A stretch of DNA of 64,000 bases, taken from an uncultured Saprospiraceae bacterium. GTDB taxonomy: Bacteria > Bacteroidota > Bacteroidia > Chitinophagales > Saprospiraceae. Under the pieces are notes generated by a model. The model saw only the letters and a program-made list of their open reading frames with translations, was not told the DNA's origin and searched no databases. Position 1 is the stretch's first letter. Every line of letters begins with the position of its first letter. The position numbers were made by a program, and so were the translations under genes. The stretch lies in contig CALEAC010000081.1 of assembly GCA_937944095.1 (NCBI GenBank), positions 1-64,000 of the forward strand, in the 5' to 3' direction. Shown one piece after another: positions 9,629 to 18,746 of the stretch.

Positions 9629-9967
9629 ATGCAAATCTACCATAATCCCAGATGCCGTAAGAGTAGAGAGACTCTAGAATTGTTATTGACTAACGGTCAT
9701 GATCCAGATGTAGTCCTCTATCTCGATACACCGTTAAGTAAGGGATTGTTAAAGAAGATTCTTAAACAGTTAGGTATGCCAGCGAAGGATCTGATTCGAA
9801 AAAACGAAGCCGTCTATAAGGAAAACTTCAAAGGCAAAGAATTGAGTGAATCTCAATGGATCGATGCTATGATCAAATTCCCTAAGCTCATGGAAAGACC
9901 GATTGTAGTAAATAAAGACAAAGCGGCTCTCGGTCGTCCTCCTGAAAATGTGCTTGCTATCTTATGA
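9629..9967 (+). CDS. arsC: ArsC family reductase (glutaredoxin-type arsenate reductase-like)
   Basis: Thioredoxin-fold protein of 112 residues, the normal length for the ArsC/Spx superfamily. The catalytic cysteine is Cys9 in YHNPRCRKSRETL, and the conserved arginines expected near the active site are present in MERPIVV and LGRPPENV near the C-terminus. These features match the glutathione/glutaredoxin-linked ArsC type, which reduces arsenate to arsenite. No arsenite pump or arsR lies next to it, so a general redox role (YffB-like) is equally possible. Its last 11 bases overlap the end of the convergent miaA gene. Confidence 0.83.
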   Translation: MQIYHNPRCRKSRETLELLLTNGHDPDVVLYLDTPLSKGLLKKILKQLGMPAKDLIRKNEAVYKENFKGKELSESQWIDAMIKFPKLMERPIVVNKDKAALGRPPENVLAIL

Positions 9968-10904
9968 TATTGGACTTGATATGCTCTGCTATACGACTAT
10001 AGTCTAGAGGGTGAAATGATAGACCTTGGATTTGGTTCCGACACCAGGTCATTTGCCGTTTGGCATAACGACGTGTGTTTTTCTTGATTTCATTCCGACA
10101 GGATTCCATTGATATATCACCATCCAAATACCTGAATACTTCAGCGTAACCGACAGTTGCTAAGGCTTTGAGCTTACGATATTGGATTAATCGCTCTACC
10201 TCAGCTACTAAGCCATTCTCGAACATACGATCTACTCTGGTATTAATCCTAGTGTATAATTCCTCTCTAGGCAGTTCGAGTATGATATTTAGAATCTTAT
10301 GATCAGGGATTTTAGATTTTCGTTTGCCGAGTAAGTGACTCATCCTTTGTCCTGATGATCGATACACCTCTAGAGCTCTGATTAGTCTAACTGGGTTCTG
10401 GATATCTGCTGTATTATAATATTCAGGATCGGCTGCAAGTAGTTCAGCTTGTAAGTTTTCTAATCCCAATTCTGCTAACTCTTGAGTCAGTGAATTTCTG
10501 ATATGGTCGGGTATATGTGGTAGGTCATCTAGACCCTCACACAATGCTTTGACGTATAACCCAGTTCCTCCGCAAACCAATGGTATGGCAGTATCGAATT
10601 TTGGTGAATTTATAATGACTTGTGCGTCATTAGCAAAAGCGGCTGCATTATATGGGTTTGTAATGCTGCAATGGTTGACAAGTTGGATTCTACCTTCCAG
10701 AATCTCATTAGATGACGGCTTAGCTGTACCAATACTCATCTCTTTATACACCTGCCGACTATCAGCTGATATGATATAAGCTGGTAACTCACGAGTCAGA
10801 TGAAGCGCAAGATCTGTCTTACCTATACCGGTAGGCCCTATGATAACGACCAGTAATTTATCTAGATTCTGTTTCAATTCGTATCTTGATTCAAATACAT
10901 TCAA
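9957..10904 (-). CDS. miaA: tRNA dimethylallyltransferase
   Basis: Adds a dimethylallyl group to A37 of tRNAs reading U-starting codons. The 315 residues include the P-loop GPTGIGKT (about 23-30), the ADSRQVYKEMSIGTAKPS substrate segment (about 46-63) and the late VGYAEVFRYLDG and TRRYAKRQMTWCRN regions typical of MiaA. No in-frame ATG precedes the P-loop, so the TTG at 10904 is taken as the start. It directly abuts the ATG of the divergent gene at 10905, so each promoter must lie within the other gene. miaE, which hydroxylates a later product of this pathway, is at 51777-52361. Confidence 0.93.
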   Translation of the reverse strand: MNVFESRYELKQNLDKLLVVIIGPTGIGKTDLALHLTRELPAYIISADSRQVYKEMSIGTAKPSSNEILEGRIQLVNHCSITNPYNAAAFANDAQVIINSPKFDTAIPLVCGGTGLYVKALCEGLDDLPHIPDHIRNSLTQELAELGLENLQAELLAADPEYYNTADIQNPVRLIRALEVYRSSGQRMSHLLGKRKSKIPDHKILNIILELPREELYTRINTRVDRMFENGLVAEVERLIQYRKLKALATVGYAEVFRYLDGDISMESCRNEIKKNTRRYAKRQMTWCRNQIQGLSFHPLDYSRIAEHIKSNIIR

Positions 10905-11924
10905 ATGATGAAGTTAACTATCTTAAGTATCTGCTTTCTTATTGTCTTAAGCTGTAAGGTCCAAGAACCTAACAAGGTCATAAAAAAAATGACAAAACAT
11001 AAGTATGCGCTGGTTCTACATGGCGGCGCTGGGACCATCAGCAAATCTAACTTAAGTGCAGAAGTAGAACAACAATACCTAACTAAGCTTAATGAAGCTA
11101 TTGATAAAGGTGAATCAATTCTCAAGTCTGGTGGTACGAGCTTAGATGCAGTCACCCAAGTTATCATGATACTTGAGGATTCACCACTTTTCAATGCTGG
11201 TAAAGGCGCTGTATTTACGCATGATGGCATTAATGAAATGGACGCTTCCATCATGCAAGGATCCGACTTGAATGCTGGAGCTGTCGGCGGTGTGACTAAT
11301 ATCAAAAATCCAATTCTAGCGGCTAGAGCAGTTATGGAGAAATCTGACCATGTCTTTATGGTTGGGTCAGGTGCAGAGGAATTTGCAAATATGAGTGGCG
11401 TGGAAACAATAAATCCAGGATATTTCAGAACTGAGCGCAGATGGAATAGCCTCCAACGAATTCTAGAAAAAGAAAAAGAAACTGGGCTGACAGAAATGGA
11501 ATTGCCCGATTCTAAGTTTGGAACAGTAGGAGCTGTGGCCTTAGATATACATGGTGAAATAGTGGCAGGCACTTCTACAGGAGGCATGACAAATAAGCGA
11601 TATAAGAGAATAGGAGATAGTCCCGTTATAGGAGCAGGAACCTATGCCGATAATACCTGTGGTGTATCATGTACTGGTCATGGAGAGTATTTTATAAGGT
11701 ATGCTGTAGCACATGATGTATCAGCTATGATGAATTACAAAAACTTGTCTCTTTCCGAAGCGGCAGACCAAGTGATTAATAAAAAGTTAGTAGAAGCTGG
11801 GGGCTCAGGTGGCCTTATTGCTCTCGATCGATATGGCAATATCACGATGCCATTCAATACTTCAGGGATGTATAGGGCTTATCTTACACCTGAAGAAAGA
11901 TTTGTTGGTATCTATAATGAATAA
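10905..11924 (+). CDS. iaaA: isoaspartyl peptidase / plant-type L-asparaginase (Ntn hydrolase), lipoprotein
   Basis: Ntn hydrolase of 339 residues that matures by self-cleavage before a threonine and removes beta-aspartyl residues or hydrolyses asparagine. The nucleophile is Thr207 in KFGTVGAVALD; the glycine-rich substrate loop AGTSTGGMTNKRYKRIGDSP (221-240) and GAGTYADN follow as in the family. The N-terminal HGGAGT motif is at 39-44. A lipobox (LIVLSC, residues 12-17) marks it as an exported lipoprotein, which suits a role in scavenging peptides. Starts at 10905 and 10908 are both possible; an internal ATG at 10989 would remove the signal. The start touches that of miaA with no gap. Confidence 0.9.
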   Translation: MMKLTILSICFLIVLSCKVQEPNKVIKKMTKHKYALVLHGGAGTISKSNLSAEVEQQYLTKLNEAIDKGESILKSGGTSLDAVTQVIMILEDSPLFNAGKGAVFTHDGINEMDASIMQGSDLNAGAVGGVTNIKNPILAARAVMEKSDHVFMVGSGAEEFANMSGVETINPGYFRTERRWNSLQRILEKEKETGLTEMELPDSKFGTVGAVALDIHGEIVAGTSTGGMTNKRYKRIGDSPVIGAGTYADNTCGVSCTGHGEYFIRYAVAHDVSAMMNYKNLSLSEAADQVINKKLVEAGGSGGLIALDRYGNITMPFNTSGMYRAYLTPEERFVGIYNE

Positions 11925-11986
11925 ATCATATTATAAGTTATTGTTATAAATAAGGTGCTTAATTATCAGAACCTTAAGAAAATAAA

Positions 11987-11994
11987 TAGTTTTG
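11987..11994 (+). promoter_or_regulatory. Bacteroidota -7 promoter element for yfhO-pyrR-pyrB
   Basis: TAGTTTTG matches TAnnTTTG exactly and is followed by C. It lies 19 bases before the ATG at 12014. No clear -33 TTTG is seen at the usual distance. Confidence 0.45.
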
Positions 11995-12013
11995 CTAGTC
12001 TTATATCAAAGTT

Positions 12014-14449
12014 ATGTTTAAGGAACTCATTAAGAACAATTGGATACATCTAGTCGCACTACTAATCTTTTTTTGTAGTACGATGGTTCTCTTTTTTCCA
12101 TCCTTCCAGGGCAAGAAATTGCAACAAGGAGATATGATCCATTGGCAAGGGATGTCCAAGGAGATCAAAGATTATAAAGAGTCAACTGGTGAAGATACCT
12201 ATTGGACTAACAGTATGTTCGGTGGTATGCCCTCTTATTATATCCAATTCGGTAAGAACTATGGCCCCATAGATTATTTCCGCAGGGTGATAAGCCTAGG
12301 TATGAAAAGAGAAGTTGGACATAGTATTATGGGCCTGATTAGTTTCTATATCTTGCTGCTGGTCTTGCGTGTATCGCCTGTGCTTTCGATAATAGGGGCA
12401 CTCGCCTTTGTATACACAACTAATAATATTGTTCTGCTGGATGCAGGCCATTATACTAAGTTAGCGACGCTAATGACCAGTCCACTAGTGATTGCAGGTG
12501 TTATCCTTGCTTACAAGAAGAAATTAATTCCTGGCCTAATCTTGTTTGCTGTTGGTTTATCTCTTAATCTAAAAGCCCAACATCCCCAGATGACCTATTA
12601 TTTGGGATTGGTCTTATTGATATACGTCATTATAGAATTTATCGCAGCGATCAGATCGGGTGATTTACCCTCTTTTTTAAAGACTTCAGCCGGCTTATTA
12701 TTAGGTGCCTTACTGGCTATTGGGACAACTGCTAATAAGACGCTTCCCATCTATGAGTATAGTAAGGATACAATGAGAGGTGCGCCCATTCTAAAAGAAT
12801 CCAAGTCAAATGACAGCAGTAGTAAAGTTGATGGATTAGCTTGGGAATACGCGATGGCCTGGAGTAATGGTCCTGAAGATTTATTACAAAGTTTTATCTC
12901 TCATTCAGTTGGTGGAAGCTCGGGAGAACTGATTAGTCGTACTTCTAAATTCGCCAAAGAGCTAAAGAAAAGAGGGGTTTCCCCACGTAATATGCAAGCA
13001 CCACTATACTGGGGTAGTCTGCCGTTTACGAGCGGTCCTATTTACTTCGGAGCGATTATATGGTTTCTAATGTTCCTTGCTGCATTCAATGTCAAAGGCT
13101 CAGTCAAAGTATGGGTCATCACTGCCGTTATCTTCACATTCATGTTGTCTCTGGGAAAGAACCTAGAGTGGTTCAATAGATTGTTTTTCGACTATTTCCC
13201 GCTTTATAATAAATTCAGAACACCGAACTCATTACTATCTGTTACCGCCATCATTATTCCACTACTAGGCATTTTAGGATTAAAAAAAGTATTGGAGAAG
13301 GACGTTTGGACTAATACCAAAATCCTATATCCTGGGTTAGCTATGATTGTGATGACAATTCTTATAGGTCTCCTGGGTCCAGGCATATTTGATATGACAA
13401 GTACAGGTGACCTGAGATTACAGCAGGCAGGAATAGATCCAGGTATACTAATAGATGATCGAGCTAGTATGTTGAGGTCTAGCGCAATGAAAGCAGCCTT
13501 TTATATGGGAGTGACCTTGTTACTAATCTACTCAGTATCACGAGATTGGATCAAGCAATTTCTTGCAGTCATGGTAATAGGGGCCTTGATAATGATCGAT
13601 TTGTTTTCAGTTAATCTGAAATATGTTAGCCCAAGTGAGTATGTATCTTCACGAAAATATGATGCGCACTATACGCCTCGACAAGTAGATAAGCAAATAC
13701 TCACAGACAAGGATCCACATTATAGAGTCCTAGATAATAGTATCAATACTTTTAATTCCTCATTTGCATCCTACTTCCATAAGACTGTAGGTGGATATCA
13801 CGCCGCTAAGTTGCAACGCTATCAAGATATGATTGACTATCATATCTCTAAAGGTAATAATGAGGTCATGAACATGCTTAATACGAAGTATGTCATCACT
13901 GGACAGCAAGGACAAGAACAGTCACGTCTTAATACGGCTGCTCTCGGTAATGCTTGGTTTGTGAATAAAGTGAGATTTGTAGAAACCGCAGATAAAGAAA
14001 TAGAAGCCCTTAATAGCTTTGATCCACTTGGGGAAGCGATCGTACATTCAGAATACAAAGATCAGGTCGGTAAGATTGCCTATGATAAGACAGGTGCTAC
14101 GATTAAGTTGACTTCCTATGCGCCATCTAAATTGACGTATAAGACCCAAGCTGGGACTGACCAACTAGCCGTATTCTCTGAAGTGTGGTACGGTCCCAAT
14201 AAAGGATGGAAGGCGTCTATTGATGGGAAAGAAGTGCCCCACCTCAGAGCCAACTATATCCTGAGAGCGCTAACCATACCTGCTGGTAGTCATGAGGTGG
14301 TCTTTGAATTTGCCCCAGACAGCATCAAAACAGGCAATTTAATAGCCTTATTGTGCAATCTTTTGATACTGGCTCTTATTGCATTTTTCTTTTGGGGTAT
14401 ATATTCTAGTACTAAAACCCTGAAGAGCGACCATTCTCTTACAAAGTAA
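12014..14449 (+). CDS. YfhO family multi-pass membrane protein
   Basis: An integral membrane protein of 811 residues. It has about a dozen hydrophobic segments spread over residues 10-530, with a soluble C-terminal domain of ~230 residues and a final membrane helix (about 780-800). The first external loop has WTNSMFGGMPSYY, the usual position of conserved residues in YfhO and related GT-C proteins, and the C-terminal stretch YGPNKGWKASIDGK...RANYILRALTIPAGSHEVVFEFAP is the YfhO hallmark. Characterised Gram-positive relatives help glycosylate cell-wall polymers; the role in Bacteroidota is unknown, possibly lipid-linked sugar transfer. It is the first gene of a likely transcript with pyrR (13-base gap) and pyrB. 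Confidence 0.88.
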   Translation: MFKELIKNNWIHLVALLIFFCSTMVLFFPSFQGKKLQQGDMIHWQGMSKEIKDYKESTGEDTYWTNSMFGGMPSYYIQFGKNYGPIDYFRRVISLGMKREVGHSIMGLISFYILLLVLRVSPVLSIIGALAFVYTTNNIVLLDAGHYTKLATLMTSPLVIAGVILAYKKKLIPGLILFAVGLSLNLKAQHPQMTYYLGLVLLIYVIIEFIAAIRSGDLPSFLKTSAGLLLGALLAIGTTANKTLPIYEYSKDTMRGAPILKESKSNDSSSKVDGLAWEYAMAWSNGPEDLLQSFISHSVGGSSGELISRTSKFAKELKKRGVSPRNMQAPLYWGSLPFTSGPIYFGAIIWFLMFLAAFNVKGSVKVWVITAVIFTFMLSLGKNLEWFNRLFFDYFPLYNKFRTPNSLLSVTAIIIPLLGILGLKKVLEKDVWTNTKILYPGLAMIVMTILIGLLGPGIFDMTSTGDLRLQQAGIDPGILIDDRASMLRSSAMKAAFYMGVTLLLIYSVSRDWIKQFLAVMVIGALIMIDLFSVNLKYVSPSEYVSSRKYDAHYTPRQVDKQILTDKDPHYRVLDNSINTFNSSFASYFHKTVGGYHAAKLQRYQDMIDYHISKGNNEVMNMLNTKYVITGQQGQEQSRLNTAALGNAWFVNKVRFVETADKEIEALNSFDPLGEAIVHSEYKDQVGKIAYDKTGATIKLTSYAPSKLTYKTQAGTDQLAVFSEVWYGPNKGWKASIDGKEVPHLRANYILRALTIPAGSHEVVFEFAPDSIKTGNLIALLCNLLILALIAFFFWGIYSSTKTLKSDHSLTK

Positions 14450-14462
14450 TATCTTTATACCC

Positions 14463-15017
14463 ATGCAGAGGGGTCGACAGATACTCAATTCAGAAGGTTT
14501 CAGAATAACACTTCATCGACTAGCGAGTCAGATAGAGGAGAATTACCCTATTACAGAAGCCTTACATCTTATTGGAATCCAGGAAAGAGGGGTCGTATTA
14601 GCTGAGAGGCTCATGGATGTTTTGCTAAAAGCAACACCCAAACGGGAGATTAATTTTGGAAAGTTGGATATCACCTTCTATAGAGACGATTTCCGGATGC
14701 GAGAAACACTCCTTAAACCCACGGCAACGGAAATTCCATTTGAGATAGAAGCTAAGAATATCTTACTGGTCGACGATGTCTTATATACCGGTCGGACGAT
14801 ACATGCTGCTATGTCTGCATTGCAAGACCTAGGTCGAGTAGAAAGAATAGAATTATTAACCATGGTAGACAGACGATTTAATAGGCATCTGCCTATTAAA
14901 TCTGATTATACAGGAATGCAGATAGATGCAGTAGATGACGCTTATGTCAAAGTACAGTGGTCTCATATAGATGGAGATGATAAAGTGATGATATTTTCAG
15001 CCAATCCTAATCAATGA
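14463..15017 (+). CDS. pyrR: PyrR-type uracil phosphoribosyltransferase / pyrimidine regulator
   Basis: A type I phosphoribosyltransferase of 184 residues. The PRPP-binding loop is LLVDDVLYTGRT at residues 101-112, preceded by the FYRDDFRMR segment (72-80) characteristic of PyrR, and the C-terminus (DAVDDAYVKVQW) also fits. PyrR makes UMP from uracil and PRPP and, in Gram-positive bacteria, binds pyr mRNA to cause attenuation. Here it overlaps pyrB by four bases (ATGA), supporting a link to pyrimidines. No PyrR-binding hairpin or terminator is visible ahead of pyrR or pyrB, so the salvage enzyme role is the safer call. Confidence 0.92.
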   Translation: MQRGRQILNSEGFRITLHRLASQIEENYPITEALHLIGIQERGVVLAERLMDVLLKATPKREINFGKLDITFYRDDFRMRETLLKPTATEIPFEIEAKNILLVDDVLYTGRTIHAAMSALQDLGRVERIELLTMVDRRFNRHLPIKSDYTGMQIDAVDDAYVKVQWSHIDGDDKVMIFSANPNQ

Positions 15018-15961
15018 GCCAAGGAACACTAAGCACCAACCATCTACTCGGTATAAAGTATATCACTGACGATGACATCCAACTCATTTTCGAAACGGCT
15101 AACAAGTTCAAAGAGGTCATTAATCGACCAATAAAGAAGGTGCCTTCTCTCAGAGATGTGACAATAGCTAATCTGTTTTTCGAAAATTCTACACGAACGA
15201 AGCTTTCCTTTGAATTAGCAGAAAAGCGATTGTCAGCTGATGTAATCAATTTTTCTTCTAGTAGCAGTTCCGTATCCAAAGGGGAGACACTCTTAGATAC
15301 TGTCAATAATATCTTATCCATGAAGGTGGATATGATCGTCATGAGACACCCAGCTCCAGGAGCACATATGTTTCTAGCTAATCATATAGACGCTCAGATT
15401 ATCAATGCAGGTGACGGCACGCATGAGCATCCGACCCAAGCACTGCTGGATGCCTATTCGATGCGCGAAAGAGTAGGGCCTCTTATGGGAAAGCGAATCT
15501 GTATCTTCGGAGATATCATGCACTCCCGAGTTGCACTAAGTAACATATATTGTCTCACTAAATTGGGGGCTAAGGTTAGAGTTTGCGGACCTCCGACACT
15601 GATACCTAAGTACATTTCTTCCCTCGGAATAGAGGTTTCTTATAATACTAAAGAAAGCTTGGATTGGTGCCAGATAGCGAATGTACTGCGGATCCAGTTA
15701 GAACGCCAAGAGATAAAATATATACCATCGCTCAGAGAATACAGCTTATACTATGGTATCAATAAAAAATTGCTTGATAGCTTAGATGAGAAGAAAATCA
15801 TCATGCATCCAGGTCCCATAAACAGGGGAGTAGAATTGGATACTGATGTTGCGGATTCTGAGCATTCTATAATTTTAGACCAAGTGGAGAATGGTGTGGC
15901 TATAAGAATGGCGGTATTGTTTCTTCTTGCAAATAAGCGAGGTGATAAGCTTAGTCATTAA
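15014..15961 (+). CDS. pyrB: aspartate carbamoyltransferase, catalytic chain
   Basis: Catalyses the first committed step of pyrimidine synthesis, carbamoyl phosphate plus aspartate to carbamoyl aspartate. The 315 residues are the normal length. The carbamoyl-phosphate site is FFENSTRTKLSFE at residues 55-67; MRHPAPGA, HPTQALLDAYSMRE and the late HPGPINRGVELD are also present. The start overlaps the pyrR stop, so translation is probably coupled. No regulatory chain (pyrI) follows; the next gene, 60 bases on, is an unrelated exported thioredoxin. pyrC, the next-but-one pathway step, is at 22608-23939 in another transcript. Confidence 0.96.
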   Translation: MSQGTLSTNHLLGIKYITDDDIQLIFETANKFKEVINRPIKKVPSLRDVTIANLFFENSTRTKLSFELAEKRLSADVINFSSSSSSVSKGETLLDTVNNILSMKVDMIVMRHPAPGAHMFLANHIDAQIINAGDGTHEHPTQALLDAYSMRERVGPLMGKRICIFGDIMHSRVALSNIYCLTKLGAKVRVCGPPTLIPKYISSLGIEVSYNTKESLDWCQIANVLRIQLERQEIKYIPSLREYSLYYGINKKLLDSLDEKKIIMHPGPINRGVELDTDVADSEHSIILDQVENGVAIRMAVLFLLANKRGDKLSH

Positions 15962-16021
15962 AATTCTTTTAAAATCATTTCTGTTTCAAATCTTTCACAA
16001 CTACTTCTTGTTATATCAGCT

Positions 16022-17464
16022 ATGAGATCTCTAATTATCCAACTCGTCATCACAGTGTTTTTTACAGGCTTTCTTACTGCGCTTTCTGGACAATATAACG
16101 TTGATATCGAAATAGAAAATTATGAAAACGACACGCTTATAGTCGGCTATTTCTATGGAGAAAAACAATTAGTCCGTGATACGCTTTATGCACAGAAGAA
16201 AGGCCATTTTGTGTTGTCAGGAGCTGATACGCTACATAATGGTGCTTATATATTGATGACCTTTCCAGATAAGCAGTTTATTCAGTTCCATGTTAATGAG
16301 GCTGAAAAGCATTTCTCTTTAATGTATGATTATAATGACAAAGCCAATATCTATTTCGAAGGTAGTCAGGATAATAAAGCTTTCCATGACTACATATCCT
16401 TAGTCACCCAACTGCGGCCAAAGGCAGAGATTCTAAGGGATACTATACGAGCTCTCAGAGAAAAAGAAAGGGACACAAAGCAATTCGAAAATGAACTGCG
16501 TGAGCTGGACCTAAGAATAAGTGCGAAACAAGAGAAAATATTAGTTGATATACCCGAAAGCATAACAGCCAAAATTATCAAGTCCAATATAGATATAGAA
16601 GTGCCAGAATTCATGGATGTTGAGAACCAAGAAATGGCTAAGTATCGTTATTATAAATCGCACTATTTCGACAATATAGATCTAGCAGATCCAGAATCTC
16701 TGTACTTAGGCGTTCTGAGTCCTAGAGTTGACGCCTACTTAGAACGTCTAACTGCAAAGCATCCTGACAGTATAGCTAGAAGTCTCGATACACTACTAGC
16801 TAAGATGGCACCTGCACCAGATACTTACCGATATTATCTGAGTACTTTTCTGAATAAGTATGGTCAGGCTAAGATTGTTGGATATGATGCGGTCTATGTC
16901 CATCTGGCAGATAATTACTATAAAAACGGTAAAGCACCGTGGATATCAGCTGAGAATCTAGCTAAGCTAACTGATAATGCTGATAAGATTAGACCTACGC
17001 TGATAGGAAATATTGGAGCTGATCTGGTCCTCTATGGTGAAGATGGGCAGACTAAAATCAAGATGAGTGAAATGGATTATGAGTATCTAATCCTCTTGTT
17101 TTGGGCGCCTGACTGCGGCCATTGCACTAAGTCGATGCCTAAGTTTGTAGACTTTAATGAGAGATGGAAAGAATCTGGTGTCAAAATCTTAGCGATCTGC
17201 ACCAAGCATCAGGATAAAACAGAGAACTGCTGGAAGGCTGTGAAAGAAAAGGATATGCTAGGTTTTGTTAATGCTGCCGACCAATACCATCGATCCAAGT
17301 TTAAGCTACACTATAATGTTTCTAAGACACCTAAACTCTTTATCTTAGATAAGACGCGTGAAATTATAATGAAGGACCTAGGTGCTGATCAATTAGATGA
17401 AGTCATGATAAGCATTCTTAAGGCTGATGGTAAAGAAGACCTGATTCCAATAGAAAGCAAATAG
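16022..17464 (+). CDS. exported thioredoxin-like protein with DUF4369/DUF5106-type N-terminal region
   Basis: A 480-residue exported protein with a signal peptide (cleavage probably near residue 23). The N-terminal ~110 residues are a beta-rich DUF4369-like domain, a charged helical region rich in Arg and Glu follows (about 135-175), and the C-terminal domain from about residue 335 is a TlpA/thioredoxin fold with active site C365-G-H-C368 in FWAPDCGHCTKS. The CGHC pair is the one found in protein disulfide isomerases and suggests oxidising or isomerising activity in the periplasm. A cis-proline is seen in SKTPKLFILDK. Such proteins are abundant in Bacteroidota; the specific partner is unknown. 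Confidence 0.87.
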   Translation: MRSLIIQLVITVFFTGFLTALSGQYNVDIEIENYENDTLIVGYFYGEKQLVRDTLYAQKKGHFVLSGADTLHNGAYILMTFPDKQFIQFHVNEAEKHFSLMYDYNDKANIYFEGSQDNKAFHDYISLVTQLRPKAEILRDTIRALREKERDTKQFENELRELDLRISAKQEKILVDIPESITAKIIKSNIDIEVPEFMDVENQEMAKYRYYKSHYFDNIDLADPESLYLGVLSPRVDAYLERLTAKHPDSIARSLDTLLAKMAPAPDTYRYYLSTFLNKYGQAKIVGYDAVYVHLADNYYKNGKAPWISAENLAKLTDNADKIRPTLIGNIGADLVLYGEDGQTKIKMSEMDYEYLILLFWAPDCGHCTKSMPKFVDFNERWKESGVKILAICTKHQDKTENCWKAVKEKDMLGFVNAADQYHRSKFKLHYNVSKTPKLFILDKTREIIMKDLGADQLDEVMISILKADGKEDLIPIESK

Positions 17465-17468
17465 ACTA

Positions 17469-18668
17469 CTAAGAAAAGGTGGCTAAGGTCGTTTTAATCC
17501 GGCGCATTGCTTCTCTTAGAACATCGTCAGAGGTCGCATAAGATATTCTGAAGCAAGAAGGATCACCAAAGGCCGATCCAGCAACAACAGCCACATGTGC
17601 TTCCGTCAGAAGAACATCAGCGAAGTCTTCTGAACTGTTAATAGTCCGAGTCCCATTACTCTTACCAAAGAATTCTGAGATATCAGGAAAGAAGTAAAAA
17701 GCACCTTGTGGATCATTTGTTCTGATGCCTGGTATATCATCTAGTAAGGCCTTGACCATATTCTTTCGGGCAAGGAACTTATCAGCCATATATCGAACAA
17801 CTTGAGTGTCTTGATCTAGAGCATGTGCAGCGGCGAGTTGATTAAAAGAAGCTGCTCCAGAGGTAAATTGGCCCTGGATAGTTGAACATGCTTTTGCTAT
17901 AAAGGCTGGTGCGGCCATATACCCTAATCGCCATCCTGTCATCGCGTAGCCCTTCGACATGCCATTAATAGTAATGGTTCTGTCTTGCATGCCTTCCATA
18001 GTGGCGATACTCGGATTCTTATTAGAAAAGTTAATCAATTCATATATCTCGTCAGATAGCACAAATACCCCCTCTGTCTTACTAATCACTGCTGCCAGTT
18101 CACTTAGTTCTTGCTCAGTGTAGACACTGCCAGTCGGATTACTCGGTGACGAGAATATGATGAGCTTGGTCTTCGGCGTAATAGCGTCTCTGAGTTGATC
18201 TGGCGTTACTTTAAAGTCTTGGTCAATACCTGCATAGACAGTGACCGGCGTACCTCCTACAAACTGCACTATATCATAGTAGGACACCCAATATGGTGTA
18301 AAAATGATGACTTCATCTCCAGGATTAACTAATGACAAACAAGTGTTAGCAATACACTGTTTAGCGCCATTAGACACAACAATCTGGTCTGGTGTATAAA
18401 CCAACTTATTATCGCGCTTGAGTTTCTTGCATATAGCCTCTCGCAAGCTAAGATGACCTGGTACAGGAGTATATTTAGTCTCACCAGCATCCAATGCTTT
18501 CTTTGCGGCATCCTTAATGAAATCAGGCGTATCAAAATCTGGTTCTCCTAAACTAAGACTGATAACGTCAATCCCTTGGCTCTTAAGAGCTCTAGCATCC
18601 TGTGCCATTTTGATTGTGGCAGATTCAGTCATACTAGAAATCTTAATAGAAAGTAGGTGCTTACCCAT
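17469..18668 (-). CDS. class I pyridoxal-phosphate aminotransferase (aspartate aminotransferase type)
   Basis: A 399-residue aminotransferase of fold type I. The PLP lysine is Lys239 in NGMSKGYAMTGWRLGY, with Asn177 (SPSNPTG), Asp206 and Tyr209 (SDEIYE) completing the cofactor site, and SLGEPDFDTP near residue 39 as in subgroup I-gamma aspartate/prephenate aminotransferases. It would exchange amino groups between aspartate and 2-oxoglutarate; other dicarboxylic or aromatic partners cannot be excluded. It ends 5 bases from the end of the convergent thioredoxin gene. An exact -7 element lies 17 bases upstream of its ATG (18686-18693). Confidence 0.92.
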   Translation of the reverse strand: MGKHLLSIKISSMTESATIKMAQDARALKSQGIDVISLSLGEPDFDTPDFIKDAAKKALDAGETKYTPVPGHLSLREAICKKLKRDNKLVYTPDQIVVSNGAKQCIANTCLSLVNPGDEVIIFTPYWVSYYDIVQFVGGTPVTVYAGIDQDFKVTPDQLRDAITPKTKLIIFSSPSNPTGSVYTEQELSELAAVISKTEGVFVLSDEIYELINFSNKNPSIATMEGMQDRTITINGMSKGYAMTGWRLGYMAAPAFIAKACSTIQGQFTSGAASFNQLAAAHALDQDTQVVRYMADKFLARKNMVKALLDDIPGIRTNDPQGAFYFFPDISEFFGKSNGTRTINSSEDFADVLLTEAHVAVVAGSAFGDPSCFRISYATSDDVLREAMRRIKTTLATFS

Positions 18669-18685
18669 AACAAGAATATTTTAGC

Positions 18686-18693
18686 CAAAAGTA
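18686..18693 (-). promoter_or_regulatory. Bacteroidota -7 promoter element for the aminotransferase gene
   Basis: The minus strand reads TACTTTTG, an exact TAnnTTTG match, 17 bases before the start at 18668. It lies back to back with a similar plus-strand element at 18698-18705. Confidence 0.45.
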
Positions 18694-18697
18694 AAAT

Positions 18698-18705
18698 TAG
18701 TTTTG
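18698..18705 (+). promoter_or_regulatory. Bacteroidota -7 promoter element for the asparaginase-domain gene
   Basis: TAGTTTTG followed by CATC, the same continuation seen after the tRNA-Glu element. It lies 41 bases before the ATG at 18747. No -33 element is evident. Confidence 0.45.
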
Positions 18706-18746
18706 CATCACCGCTGTTTATTCACTGAGTTTAATAAGACTGACCT

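Noticed and set aside
10901-11587. Long 228-codon open frame on the minus strand.
   Set aside because: It lies entirely opposite the isoaspartyl peptidase gene, whose motifs are clear; the translation is proline/serine-rich and has no family features.
14450-14462. PyrR attenuator or leader ahead of pyrR.
   Set aside because: The gap is 13 bases and holds no hairpin or PyrR-binding loop.
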